A stretch of 64,000 bases of DNA from Aulostomus chinensis. Its lineage: Eukaryota; Chordata; Actinopteri; Syngnathiformes; Aulostomidae. Shown piece by piece: positions 23,873 to 37,700 of the stretch. Position 1 is the stretch's first letter. The number at the start of each line of letters is the position of its first letter. The stretch covers positions 19,502,509-19,566,508 of the forward strand of contig JBBMOA010000002.1 in assembly GCA_037954235.1 (NCBI GenBank). Direction: 5' to 3'. The position numbers and the translations under genes are program-made. Below the pieces are notes generated by a model, which made no database searches, was not told the DNA's origin, and worked only from the letters and a program-made list of their open reading frames with translations.

Positions 23873-23927
<55 letters not shown>

Positions 23928-26900
23928 AAAAAAAAACAACACACAACTGTGATATCAAATAAATCTGTTCATAACACAGATAAATGGAAAAGACAGATAA
24001 GATGCCGCAACACTTGGCAGAACAATAAAACAGAGTAAGGTTTTCTCTTGATGAAAATAAATAGTGTTTCTACAAAAACAAGGGGGCGGCACAGTGGTGC
24101 GGTGGTCAGCACTGTCTCCTCACAGCAAGAAGGTTGCGGGCTTGAAACCTGGCTCGGGCACGATATCTTTCTGTGTGGAGTCTCCATGTTCTCCCTGTTC
24201 CTATGTGGGTTCTCTCTGGTACTCCAGCTTCCTCCCACAGTCCAAAGACATCAAGAGGGGATGAGGCTGATTGATACTCTAAATTGACTGTAGGTGTGAC
24301 TGTGAGTGTGAATGGTTGTCTGTCTCTATGGGTTGGTCCTGTGATGGACTGGTGACCTGTCCAGGGTGAACCCCGCCTCTCACCTGAAGGCTGCTGGGAT
24401 AGGCTCCAGCCCCCCCTGACCCTTAACAGGATAAATGGTAGAAAATGGATGGATGGATGGATGGACAAAAACAAGGCTTGGTCAAGCTTGTGGGTGAATG
24501 TGTCCCAGGTGTCGTCTGTGGGCCATGAGGGAATTTTCTGCTCTTTTCAATTTGGTTGCTGTTGTTGAAGTGTACGATTGTCACATGACTTATTACAATG
24601 ATAATTACTTATATGATGATAATGATAAAGGTGTGTGTCATTAAGATTCAGATCAGTTTAACTGGCCACTTCAAGACTGACCCAAAAGCAGATGCTGGAG
24701 CACACAATTCACTCTAGTACTTTCATGTAAAGGTGCAACTGACATTTCGGCAAACTGCTTGTGACTTTCATTCATGTTTGGTGTTTCTGATGAGTAATCA
24801 GAGATGTATTGTAGTTCTAAGCAGGCCACTAAATTCATCAGCCTTGTTCTGTAGACACTATTCTCTGTTGATAAATTATCCTGAACCAAAAACATCAAGG
24901 ACGACATCAGCAGCTCTAGATGAACAAGAGGAGAATCTCATGTCATGAAGTGCATTATGGGTCCATTAGAGTCCAGTCAAACAATCTAACTCGATGCAAC
25001 TTGTGCTGATTAGACACATGGCCTGTGGCCACCCAGCAACATCCGTGCTGATAAGGCTGATCCTCCCATCCAAACAGAAAGAGCGTGACATGTGTGCAAG
25101 TATTCAGGGAGCAAATCTCTTATCGCAGGACTGGATTTGTCAGTTATCAAACAGAAACATACAAACATATTATTTCCTGTTTCATCTCTAGTTATTTGTC
25201 AAATACATTTGTTACTATAGTTGATATTGAGCATTGTACTTGTGGTAAAATATTCACGCAGTAATCCACTGTTGAGGATGATTGTCATACTACTTATGGT
25301 GGTAAAAATAAATCGTGGGTGACATCAGCAGATATGTTGTTTGAGGAGCATTCCAGAGAAGAAGAAATTTAGGCATGCAACCACTGCTTTATTTTCTCCT
25401 AAGTCATACAAGATTGTGATGCAGCACACTTGTGTGTTACAAGCCCTCTGAAGTTGAACCCAGTGGTCCAAAATGTCAAAATGATCATCTGCTATCAATA
25501 ACATTTATATAACAGTGGAGCTCAGAACACTTTAGCTCAACCCACAAAACACCAGTTGAGAACCCCTCATCTACACATGCAATACGTTTGGCCCGCCTCC
25601 CTGCCTGTGTCACCTCCAACACAACTAATGAGCCCTGACACGTGTGGAATGAGCGGGATCATGCCGTCCCCATGGGGTTAACTAGTCCATCCAACCCTGA
25701 GTGATAGGGAGAGCCGCGTGCACCCCGGAGCAGCAGTAATCCTGCTAGATTACAAACAGACTACAACAAACGGAGAGGAGAAGCGGAGCATGAGAAAGGA
25801 GATGGAGGGTAGGATGGAGGATGAGTAAGAGAAACAAAAACCAGGGCACAGAAAATAACTGCTTTGTTTCTTGTCTGCTGGGGGTCTAAGGTCAGTGGAC
25901 AGCAGCAGGGGAGCCAGATTGTATGGAGTCCATTTTCCTGTGTGTGTCTGATCAGACCCTAGTACGATGGAGTCGGGGGCCCATGGAGAAAGATGCTCCG
26001 GGTCTAACACGTGCCTGGCATAAATGATCCACAAACTGTGCTTTTAAACAGCAGCCCAGGGCTTCACAATCCCTGTAAACACACTTTCAACACACACACA
26101 CACACTTGCAACACAAACATGTGCTCTCAACAGATCCACATGGAAAACATGAGCAAGTAGAGCAAACATGCGACGAAATGCTGAACGCGGCAGCAAAGGG
26201 ATACTGACAAGTGATCAGGATAGAAGCAGACTTGTTGTTTACATACCATAAAATCAGAACCATAAACCTCGCTGATTAAAATCAGCACAAATCGGTGACA
26301 TAAGACTCAAAGACTCCAAACCTTTTCATTATCCATCTTTGCTTAGTCAGGTCAACAGTGACACAACTGATTAGAAGATGAGTAGAGAATGCAAAGGGGG
26401 GCAGATTTATGAGTCACACAAGGCCCATTCATAAGTGGAGTCAGGTCCTTAAAATCCCTCAATACCTACTGGTCCTTGTTTAACTCTAAAAAGTTACTTG
26501 TTTCTGCTTTGGATCTCCAGCTGATCATTTGACATGAGTGTAAGAATGTGTGGTGGAGCAGACTTTGACTACTGTCTCAACATCTGTTTAAATACAGGGA
26601 CTGTATTAGAGATGAACAGGTATGAGGCAACATCCAGGGAGTTTAAGAAGAAAAACACTTGCAGCAGGATTACACTAAAACTACCGGGTCAAAGTTCCCT
26701 ACACTTGGTGGAGGTTTGAGAGGGTGAGGAAGGAGCCCACTAAAGTCTGCAGCAGATCTGCATCACAGGGCGCATTAGCTTATGCATTTGGAAACATTGT
26801 GAAATATGGTATTGAAGTAATACTGCGAATGGAAGGGTAAGACAAGGTTTCAAAAAGTATTGTTGAACTCATCTTTACCGAAAAGATTTTGACTATTGCA

Positions 26901-28130
26901 AATAATTTTGTGCCATGACTCCAACTGACGAGATGCTACCTCGCACAAACTAAGCAGTCAGCATTACCACGGCAACCCTCCACGCTGATCCGGATCTAGA
27001 TGTGACTGATTCTCTGTTGTCTGTGGTATTAATCAAACACTTAAGTGACGTTTCTATCACTTCCTTGTCCATCTTAATGCTTGTTATTGGTGAAACACAC
27101 AGTCTCATCTCATCGAAACAGTTTATAGCAAAAAGTTTATTGAAGTATTTTGTTTGTTTCTGTCTTTCTTGACACTTTGTATTTTTCTTTTGTTTGCTTG
27201 TGTCTGTTCTCTGGCAGTGAATGATGGGATTTCTTTCCAAAATGAAAAACAATAAAAAAGTGCATTAAAACAGTTACCCAACAGTTCCATTTTTTTCAAA
27301 TACATCACAACAGGATAAATACTTAATAGAGTGGCAGTAACTCCTCAGGACTTTTATTGGTTTCTAAGCAAACAAATGAGTATCTTTTGATCCAAGTGGT
27401 CCATGTGGTCTTTTTTATCAGCTGCGATGCTGATTAAGAGGTTGGCAAAATGTAACAACATCTGGACCACTGGGTATGTTTTGGTTACATACACTAACTT
27501 AACACATCCCTCTCTTCTTATTCATTACTTTTACCTCCGCCAAGGAAGTAAAACTGTTGTTACCCACATCTGGTGGTCTGACCACAGGATTATGCCAAAA
27601 ATACCATGGTGGTTTGCTGAAAAAAATAGGTGGAAGGATGTAAAAAGGAAAAAGGCAATACATTTTTTCGGGCAGCTCTATTGAACTTAATGAAAAATGC
27701 ATTCTTTTTGACACGGGCCTTGGCAGAAATCTGGGCTGCACGGAGCTTTGACAGGAACTCTGAAAAGACAATTTCCATATTTCTCCTAATCTCTGAGGTG
27801 TCACATTTGCAACTTAAGCTGACCCATTTCACAATATTTCAACAAATTTTCAAATGTGAACTGAAAATGCATGTACAGACAGACTAAGCTTTGCACCATT
27901 TTTCTGACTCACTTCCTTCCGCTCTTACACATTGTAAACTTCTATGCCTGTCTGTCTTACTGCGAGTTTACTCATAAAGATATGTGTGCATGTTTCTCAC
28001 TTGTGTAGTGATGTCCCAGCCATCCTCCAGGCTGAGGAGAACAGATGAGCCGCTGTCCAGTAGCTCCACCAGAATCAGTGCCAGCTGCAGGATCTTGTGA
28101 AGCTGAGGGAGATTAACATATGTGCAAGTG

Positions 28131-28163
<33 letters not shown>

Positions 28164-28702
28164 CCAAAATTAATCTTAGCTGTGCATGGACTACCATGTT
28201 TGGTCTGCTGGTAAATTACTAACTGCTTATGGTGGGTTTCCCACAGACAGCATTTTTTGACAGTGGATGATATGTTCAATGTAAGGACAAAGGCTGCAGG
28301 GGGTCAATCAGATAACCAGCATGAGAAGAGCTCTGCTGATATTTCATTGTTGTAAATCTGGTTCCCTTGGGAAAATGGCTTCACAGTGGATTTATCCATC
28401 ATGTGAAACTAGCACACAGAGCTGGACTGCGGGGTCATTCTCACACTACTTTCAGGGGCCAATGCTGGTAAAACATATCTGGGGGTTCCTCACCTGCAGG
28501 ATCCACTCAGAGTCCTCCAGGTCTTTGAGGAATGAGTCCTCCAAGACTGATAAGTTGGAACTGGGAGCGCTGGCCCTAAGCAGCTTCTTGAAGGACGCTT
28601 TCACCTGCCGTGTGTCTATAAAGTCCACCGGTACCAGTTCACAGTTCAGAGAGGAGTCTACTCTGAGGCCCTGCACAGACACACAGACACACAGACACAC
28701 AG

Positions 28703-28733
<31 letters not shown>

Positions 28734-31700
28734 GTGATCAAGAAACATACACAATGTAGCACAGTTCAAAGGACTGGAATACAAAGGACCATCAAGAAAA
28801 TTCTGCTGCAAGAGCCTCTCAGGGACTGCAAACAAGGAGGGTGGGGAGTGACCCTGGATGAGTGGACATAGCTGTGTGGCCTGGGTGAGGGTGTCCAATG
28901 AATCAAGACCTGACAACTGTACACCCCCTTGTTCATCACAGGTTGCACCAGAAGCTGTATGTAATACTAGCTAACTGTAGAGTATTTGTTGAATTACTAC
29001 TCTCCATTCTGCTATTGGAAACAAATGACAAGATCCTGTAAGAAATGTCTATGGATTTTTTTTTGGGAGGCTGCTCTTGCCTCCATAGAATAAAGAATAA
29101 TGTGAAATCAAATGACAGTTTTATTTTGTTGTGTTAGACAGAAGTGGGGCACAGCATATTTTCTTGTTTCTAATTAATGATGATGATGTCTTTTTCTTCT
29201 TTCTCACCCTTAGATGGGACTTTTCTCCAAAGATGTAGAGGGCAGCTTGCTGTTTGAGGAGCTGAGCCTGCAGACTGCTGCTTCCTGCAGGGGGCGCCAA
29301 ATCCTTCCCTGCCAGTCTGGCACCCACGTCTCCTGTGGACGGGTGCTGGCTGAGTCTGCTGCTGGAGCGCAGGCTGGCCCACATGCCTGCAAGCACACAA
29401 ATGCAGACCAAAGTTAGACACACACACAAACACACACGTGGAAGCTTCAAGTACAACACATGCTGTCAAAGAAACTAAGACTGAATGTTGAACAACACAT
29501 GCTAACCACATTTACATGCACAGCAGTGCAAGGGCGATTAGGTGAACACCTTCAGTCTTTCTCTCCACCAACAAAGCAGCTGCCTCTGTGAAGGCGGGAA
29601 GATATTAGAAGCAGAAGTTCCTGGCAGTTTTTTCAAGCAACTCCATAAGCCATTTCTCTGGAATTCAGCATGCAGGGAACGTTAAGTCATTGTTTGGAAG
29701 GCCTTTCACATTCAAGCCTTCTAAAGTTGCATTCCTGTGTTTGTAGCATGTTTGCTGGCTCCCATGTTTTTACCAATGTCAGCTTCTGCAACTAGAGGGG
29801 TTTTGACTCTTTGATTTTGTGCAGACATCTTATAAAAAAAAGTCATAAATTGTGCATTTGCACATTCCACGTAATTTATTTACTGTCTGGATTGGCTATG
29901 AATCAGATTAAGTGTTAAAAAACAGAAGTCATGACACACAAAAAGTGCATTTACATCAATTTCACACATTAACAGAATCACCCTCCTTTTGAGCCAGATT
30001 TACAGATGATAGGAGCTGCCTCCGTGCTGAAGCACACGGTCAGAGGCGCCTCATTTTGTGTGATTCATGACTGGTCTTCCATGACGAACAGCTTCCTTCC
30101 CTCCTCCGTCTGGACCCGGTTCCTAACTGACCACAGTCGGCTTTGCTGAGCCAACACATTAACAATGGAAGGGCCAAATTAGAGCAGCTTCTCTGGTTTG
30201 TGAACAACCACAAGTCCCAGAGGAGCACTCCTAAAGTCAGCGGTGATTTGCCTCACGAGGAGTTTTTAGCATGGTGCAGTGTAGTACGTGACCTGGTTAG
30301 TCCACTGGCTGTGCAGGTTAGAAAGAGGAAAGATGATGAAACTCAGGGGAATGCATTAGAAAGAGGAGGAGGATGAGACCGTTACACTATACCTGGATGG
30401 TGGATTCTCTCCTTAGCGGCAGGTTTTTGGTTTGAGTGTGTGAATAGTTTATCTCTGTACTCAAGCACTGGGCAGTTGTTGTGTACAGGGGGGAGGGGGG
30501 AGGTAGAAAAGAAGGTGAGAAGGGCATGAAACAATCATGTCAACATCATACAGACATTTGAGCCTGGCATACATCCAACCCTGTTAACCCTTTCAAACCA
30601 CAGACATAGTTGGGCTTCAATGAAGGTTTGAAGATGAGGGTCAAAGTTCACAAAAATGACAGGATGACACATTTGCTAAAATGATCAAAAGAATGATTGT
30701 GTGATTGTGATGAATGCATGAATAATGAGTCTCTGAAGATATGATGGGTGACGAGGCAACCAGTTTGTCCGTTGCAGGTGTCACGTGTTCTGCTCCAGCG
30801 TCAGGTGGGTATCAGACTGATTAGTAGTCATGCAGGTTTGTAGACGTTACTGTCAATCATCAGAATGAATTGAAGGTGGACTGAGTCCCTTTGCACTAAT
30901 TTCAGTTACAGCGTTCACTTCTGCAACAATATTCTTTGTCCCAGAAGAGCTGGCAAAAGAAAATATTGCTACAAAATCCTATAATCTTGTTTTTTGAGAT
31001 TAAGAAGTCTGGTAGAAAGATAAGCAATATAACAAGGGAAAGTAATCAACCTTTAGAGGCAATCCAGATCGAATTGTAGATGCTGGCTAATGAGGACCGT
31101 TCTAAGCTATGAGGGGTATTAGCAGTCCATGTGAGACGGTAGAGAGAAGAACTTTTCCACTTTCTGAAATCCTCTTGACTGAACAGTCATCTAGATCTAG
31201 ATCATCTAGATCTAAAATAAGCTTTCTGAATCACTAGATCTAGATGATCTACATCTAGTGATTCAGAAAGCTTGTTTTACCCTGCTGAAAAGAAACCTTA
31301 TGGAGAGATTTTGATGACCCAATTTTGCGTCCATTCTGGTTGTATGTTTAGCAGGTGTGTGACATGTTCTGCTGTGTTGTTCCAGATCTTTTGAGTTGTT
31401 GGTCAAATGTATGAAATGCTTGGTGTTTCATAGAACAATTTAACTACAAACTTTATCAAATTACAGATATTTCAATTTTTCTTAGGTGGAGTTTAAACTG
31501 TCTCTGGAGCAATATCAAAATGATCGTATATTTTCTGAGTTTGATATAAATCAAACCAATGAATATGTTCCATTTTCTGGTCAGTGTGAAACAAAGTATC
31601 ACTCCTTCACAGAGGAGCAGCGTCAGCAACTTCTCAGTTTAACAGTAAGTAACGAGTGTTGTGCTCAAAAACTAGAAGTTATACGTCAGCTCCTTCAATG

Positions 31701-34700
31701 TTTTGAAAGTCAGTTTAAGAAAGCTTTCCACCTTTGACCTTCATCTGAAGTCATGACTATCCTCTCGGACACATCAAGACGAGAAAACACTGAGTACTCA
31801 TGGTTTCCTTTGACGTTTTCACATTCCTCTTCACACAGTCATCGTGACTGAATGTTGCTGCGTGTTAAGATGATTAAAGAAACACACAACAGGTTCCTGT
31901 GACTGGCTCTGGATTTGTTCTCTAATCAAAAAACATACAGATCAAAGCTGAAAAAAGTATTCTTAATTTGAAAAAAAAAAATTCAACCAGGAGGACACAA
32001 CTGCACATTACTGTATGTGTCCTAACTTTGCATCTATGCCCTATGCAGGGAGGTCAGATTTCTTTCTCTTCTTACTCTCACTTTCACTCCAAGTGATTTT
32101 TTTTGGCTGATATTCACTTGCCATTCTTGTGCTTTAGAGAAGTTCATGTTTGAAACAACTGAAAGTACTTCTGAAAGTTCTTACTAAATGCAACATAAAG
32201 TATATGCACGTTAACAAGATTGCAATCATTTGTTGCCCATGCTCCTTTAATATCATACTTCATGAGTTGCAAGCTTGTTAAAGCTCTAAGTTTTGCTGTT
32301 TTAGCACCAGGACGTTTGACGTCATAATCACACAACACACTCACCTCCTCTGGTAAAGCTGTTTGAAAACGGGATGTCTAAATGGACGGGAGCCATCTTT
32401 GGTATCCTGGAAGTCCTCCTTTCACTGCCTGCAGACAAACAGGAACACAAGTGTTAGTCAAGGTGTTTTTTCAAACAGTATTACCATCAAACAGACTAGA
32501 TGACAACTGTGCACCATAAAATAAGTGAAGTTTATATACGCCTCTAAGATGCTACCAAATTAGCTGTATCAATTTCATCCTACTTGCTTTTTAATCTTCA
32601 AAATCCATTATTTGTATTCAGCACAATGACAATAATAATACATAGAGCTTTAACTTTCCTACTGGGTAAATATACCAAATGGTTAAACGTATGTGCACAT
32701 CCCGGTTTTGGTGCTCTAAATGTTCAGGCTGTTCAGGATACAGTGGAGTCAGAGGAGATGGATGGGCCGCACCGTGACCCCGGCTTGTCCTGTGATTCTT
32801 ACATAACCTTTTATTGTACAAATTTCCTTCCAAATGTTGCAAATATCAGATACAGTATTCCTTCCACACTGTCTGTCTCTGTCTCATAAACACACACAGC
32901 AGCAAGATAAGTAGGTGAAAAATAACCGATGACCGGGGCAAAAAACAAAAGGGATGAGGAAGAGGAGAACAAAAATAATTCAGAAGAGTGCAAGTTTGCA
33001 GTTTCTGTTGTTATCAAAAGAAATGCACTCTACATGGCCTCTTGTCCCTCACAAACAAACACCAGTCTTTCTTTTTTCCCACGGCACAGTCAAGGCCACA
33101 CATCACACAGTGAATTCAGGTCGGGCGCGAGCACGAGCAGTCAGGTGACATAACTTTGCTTTGAAGTAACCGAAGCCCAGAGTTTTGTCTTACGGGCGGT
33201 AGTCACATTGAAATTTTCATTCAACATTGTGATGTTCTGTGTTAACATTTACCAGTTTATACCTGTATATTAATAGTGCTATCATCAAACAATTGGTTAT
33301 TTCAGCTGGAGTTTTTATTTCTAAAGGTGATCAGATATTTTAAGAATATCGTATTAGGATCTAATATGATATTCTTTTACCATTTTAAATTTGAACCGAA
33401 AGTTTAACAAATGAAAAAACAAAACAAAACAGGGACTTCTCAATAATTAAACCCAGCCAGAAATGGACAATTCAAGATACATAAATCAGGCTGACTGTTA
33501 CTGAGAGACCAGAGCAGGTTGATCCAGACTTGACACGTCCGCATTAAGTGGGAGCACTGAGCAAAGAATTACAACCCAAATGAAACCAAACAGGACGACA
33601 AAACAGTCACTTCAAATAATAACATGAATGATATCATATTATACTTTTGCCTGATACACTGCAATACATCATGAGCGCATGAATAGATCATAAAAACCAG
33701 TTGACAGAGAAAATAATTTGTTACTAAGAAGACTGGCCAACATGGTCTTACGCATCATTTAACTGAATTAGTGCAAAATATGATGTTGCTACTTGAACAG
33801 CCTGACTATTTCAGACACCGACAAGCACAACATATTTTAGATTTCAGGGAATTATTACTGTTAAATAGTAACTACCCCTGAGAAAATTGGTCCGCCAACT
33901 TACATGTAATTCCACTTACATGTTGACGGTGTAAAGCATGGCATCCAGGTCTGTGGTGCCTTTGAGGCTCCGTTCAGGGTAACAAAGTACTCTGTTTTGT
34001 TTGATTTCAACAGACCTTTCTCATGTCAGACAGTTTGACTTGTCAAATATAAAAGACATTGATATTATTGATGGTTGCATTCCATTTAGGTGTGCCAGCT
34101 GCAGGTCACCAGGACTCAATGGAATGGGGTCATATTGAATGAGTTACACCAGAGATTTTCTTTTTTTCCCTGGCAGGAGAAGAAAAATGTCTTGTTGCTA
34201 AACGCCTTATCGGAGACGTAAACCAAGAAAAGTCCTAAAAATATAGCAAATTAATTTCTTCCAGACATGAGGCGCCGCTTTATCTACATCTCTAAATGAT
34301 CTGAGGAGAAGATGAGAACTGTGAAGAGAGAACAGAGGTATTTAGCGTCATCAAGATAAATAAAAACAAGACGTGAAGATTATTATCCGTGTACCTGGTG
34401 AGAAGCCAATGAGGGAGCGGTTGGACAGGGTGTTATGTCCGTTCATCTTGAAGTAAATAGGGATGGAGTTGAGGATGGCCTGCAGGTACTTCTCTTGTTC
34501 AAGACTGCTGGATGAATCGGAGGATGATGCAGGGGCTACAAGCAGAACTCAGCATGTTACTTAATCAGGAAGAAAAAAAAACCCAAACTTTTATAGGCAC
34601 TAATTTACAAGGCGAAAGCTCCACTGTTTTGAAGCCAAAACATCAGATTGTTGGGTGTAAATTTTTCCTCTAAGACACAAGAGTTAGCCAGCTTTTTTTC

Positions 34701-37700
34701 TTCAACTTTACCAGTTGGCTCAATCAATGAATAACATAAAGCCTGCACATGCCAAGCCACAGACATTTATTGGATCACATTTTGATCCATCTTGGATCTT
34801 CGTTGGATCAAAATCATTTCATTTTCACCTGACGAAGATCCAAGACCGCTTAAAATGTCAAATAAACTGCTGTGGTTTGGAGTTAGAGTGCAGGCTTTAT
34901 GATACTCACTGATGCTGTATTTTCAATCTTGCACCTACGTCATGTGCGTGGAGCTACTCTCCTGCAGTTGGCTGAATCCATCATAACATAGGAGGCTTCT
35001 GTCTGTATGTTCCGAATCACAGCAGAACAAAAAGACCAAGGCACAGGAGTCTGAGCATAAATATTCATAATATCTCAACTTCTAAGAAAGGCAATGGAGG
35101 GTTGAGGTGAAAAAAACTGAAAAACATCTTATTTTCTTCGAATGGAAAAGCACCAATGTTATGTACACTGATGCAATGAGGACAAAAACAAGAGGAGAAC
35201 ATCGCTTTTTTTGTCATGTCATTAAGAAATTATTTATCTCTGCCAGTCTGCAGTTTTGCCACTCATCATATTTGCGCACGCGCGCGCACACACACACACA
35301 CACACCTCCCTGCTACCAACCTGTTGAAGAAGGGTTCTGTGACTTGAACAATCCCACCACACTCTTGCCGTGGAAGCCTCCAGAGCGCAGCAGGACAGCT
35401 TTAGTACGAGGATGTTTCCAACACACAACAGGCAGCCGGTTGTGTCTGTAGCAACGTGCTACTTTGTGTAAACTGCTGTCCTGTACAGCCTGAGGAACCA
35501 CCAGCAGCCCTGGGTAACTGAAGAAAACAAACAGAATATTTATCACTAACATGCAAGCATCTGAAAAAAGCCAGTCTACAAATGATAAGCCACTAAAATG
35601 CATCTGTAGCAGATGGATGCAGCTGATAGATGCTTTCTTATATCTAATTTACAGAGAAATGGGATTTTGACTGTTCATCACAGCATCTGTGTTTCTGATT
35701 AAACTGCTGGATTCAAAGCTAGCTGTCTCATCAGTTAAGTCAAACATCTGTCTGCCAGGTAAAGGAAGACTCCCACTTGAGATACTCAAGCTTCCGACAG
35801 GCAGCAAATCCTGGGAATTTATACGCTCGACATTACTGGGTCAAAAAGATTCAGCTGGCAGCAGATATCCAGCACGGGAGGTGGTATACCTGCGGCAGAG
35901 AGAGTACAGTCTGTTCACGGCTGTGATCCTGAACTGCTCGCCTGACTTGGAGCGAGATGAGCTGGCAGTGATGGTGCCAAGGCCGAGACGCTGGTAGTCA
36001 CGGAAACAGGACTGCTCCACCAGCTGCTCCATGGTGGACTTCTCTGATGCTCGCAAAGTGCTGCTTGGTGGAGGCTCACCATCATCTGATACTGGAAGAC
36101 AAATACAGGGTTAATAATCTACATTTTCTTCTGTCAGCTCTTCTGTGTCTCTCACACACACATCCAGCAGTGGATCTCCTGCAAAGGTTCCTGCATGTGT
36201 ACATGCTTTATTTCTCACTTGAAATGTCATCGTCTTCATGCCAGGTCATTCTGCTGCCTCTGTCATTCTTCTTAAGTGTGGTCTGGCTACCGCGGCCCAT
36301 TGTGATCTTTCCAGCCCTCTTTGCTCCCTTGACAATGGTTTTGGATAACGTTCTGCAAGGAGGATGGAGCAGCAGCTTAACATTGGGCTTTAAATGTCAC
36401 ATGCATTTATTGACACGATCTAATATTTGAATCAGCATTCTGTTTCTAAATCCCTTTGCAGTTTGTAAAGCTGAAGTAGAAACCTGAAGCCAGTGTTCCT
36501 CTCTTTTTGCTTTGGGAGGATGAGCTGAGGGGCAGTTTGTCCTGCAGCGAATGCAAAGGAGCTGAAGATGGATTGTGGGTAACGGATCCGCTGGAGGTGC
36601 TTCCTGAAGATCTCCACCATCTCTGAGCTCACCTCCTCATCAAAAGCAACCTTTATCAACTGTAAAGAAATATGACTTAAACTTAACATGATTCTTTTAG
36701 CAAAAGGAACAACTGCTTATTATTTTACTTTAATGTTCTCCCTGACACAAGCCATCTCTAAAGGCAGCTGCTCAGATCCCTTTCCATCTAACACCCAAAC
36801 ATTTGCAAAAACACGAGTACCCTCTATGTATAAACTCAGGATCAATTAAACAGTCTGTGTATGTTTTCCACCACATACACCAACACACATATTCCAGACT
36901 GAGTGTGGAGGAGATCGTGAAGTGACCAGCTTTTAAGAACACAACATTATTCATCATTGTTAGTAAAAAGACAGGAATGAACCATAAAATGTTTTGAGTG
37001 TTGAGCTAACAACTCAAAACACATGCTTGGATGAAGAATTTTGCTTCCATTCTGAGAATCAAGCTCAGGTCCTCAGCATTGAGCCCTCCAGCAGACGAGC
37101 TGTGCGAGGAATAGCAGAAGTCACAAGATCATTTGAAGATGTAATTATTTGATCAATAGAAGATATGACATCTTATACCTGAAATCTAAGGAAATGAACT
37201 AAGTTGCTCAACATGCTTAATTTGTGTCAGTACTGGACTAGAGATGATGTACTTCTAGAGTGCACGGTGCATGGCCAGATCTTGTGAGTTTCTGTGACAC
37301 TTCAGTGTTAGAATGTTAGGAAAATATGAAGCTCATGACCATGATGTGAAAGAAATCAGTCATAAACTGTGCTCAGGACCTGCAACCTGGTCTCTTGAAA
37401 AGGGAGCGGAAGTAAAGACAAGTTTCGGTGTTTACCTGGAAGGATGCGGAGCGGAGCTGCAGGCCTTCCTGCATGATCTGCAGTTGATTCGGGATGCTGA
37501 TCTTCTTCTCTTTGGTTAGCGTGGACACTGGGAAAGCTCTGATCACTGCCTGCTCCCCCACTGAACACAGGGACAAAGACCAGCATCACATGACAGAAAC
37601 AATTTCAGCAGTTTTGATAGGGACACAACACATTAGACCCCCAATGATAATTCTTATGGTTTAGGAGAGTAAAATCTATGGTTGCAAATCATAGAAGGCT

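Noticed and set aside
28321..28737. 138-codon plus-strand frame and an overlapping 154-codon minus frame
   Set aside because: Plus frame is antisense to sbf2 e23 and ends in a CA repeat. The minus frame is e23 read through its introns.
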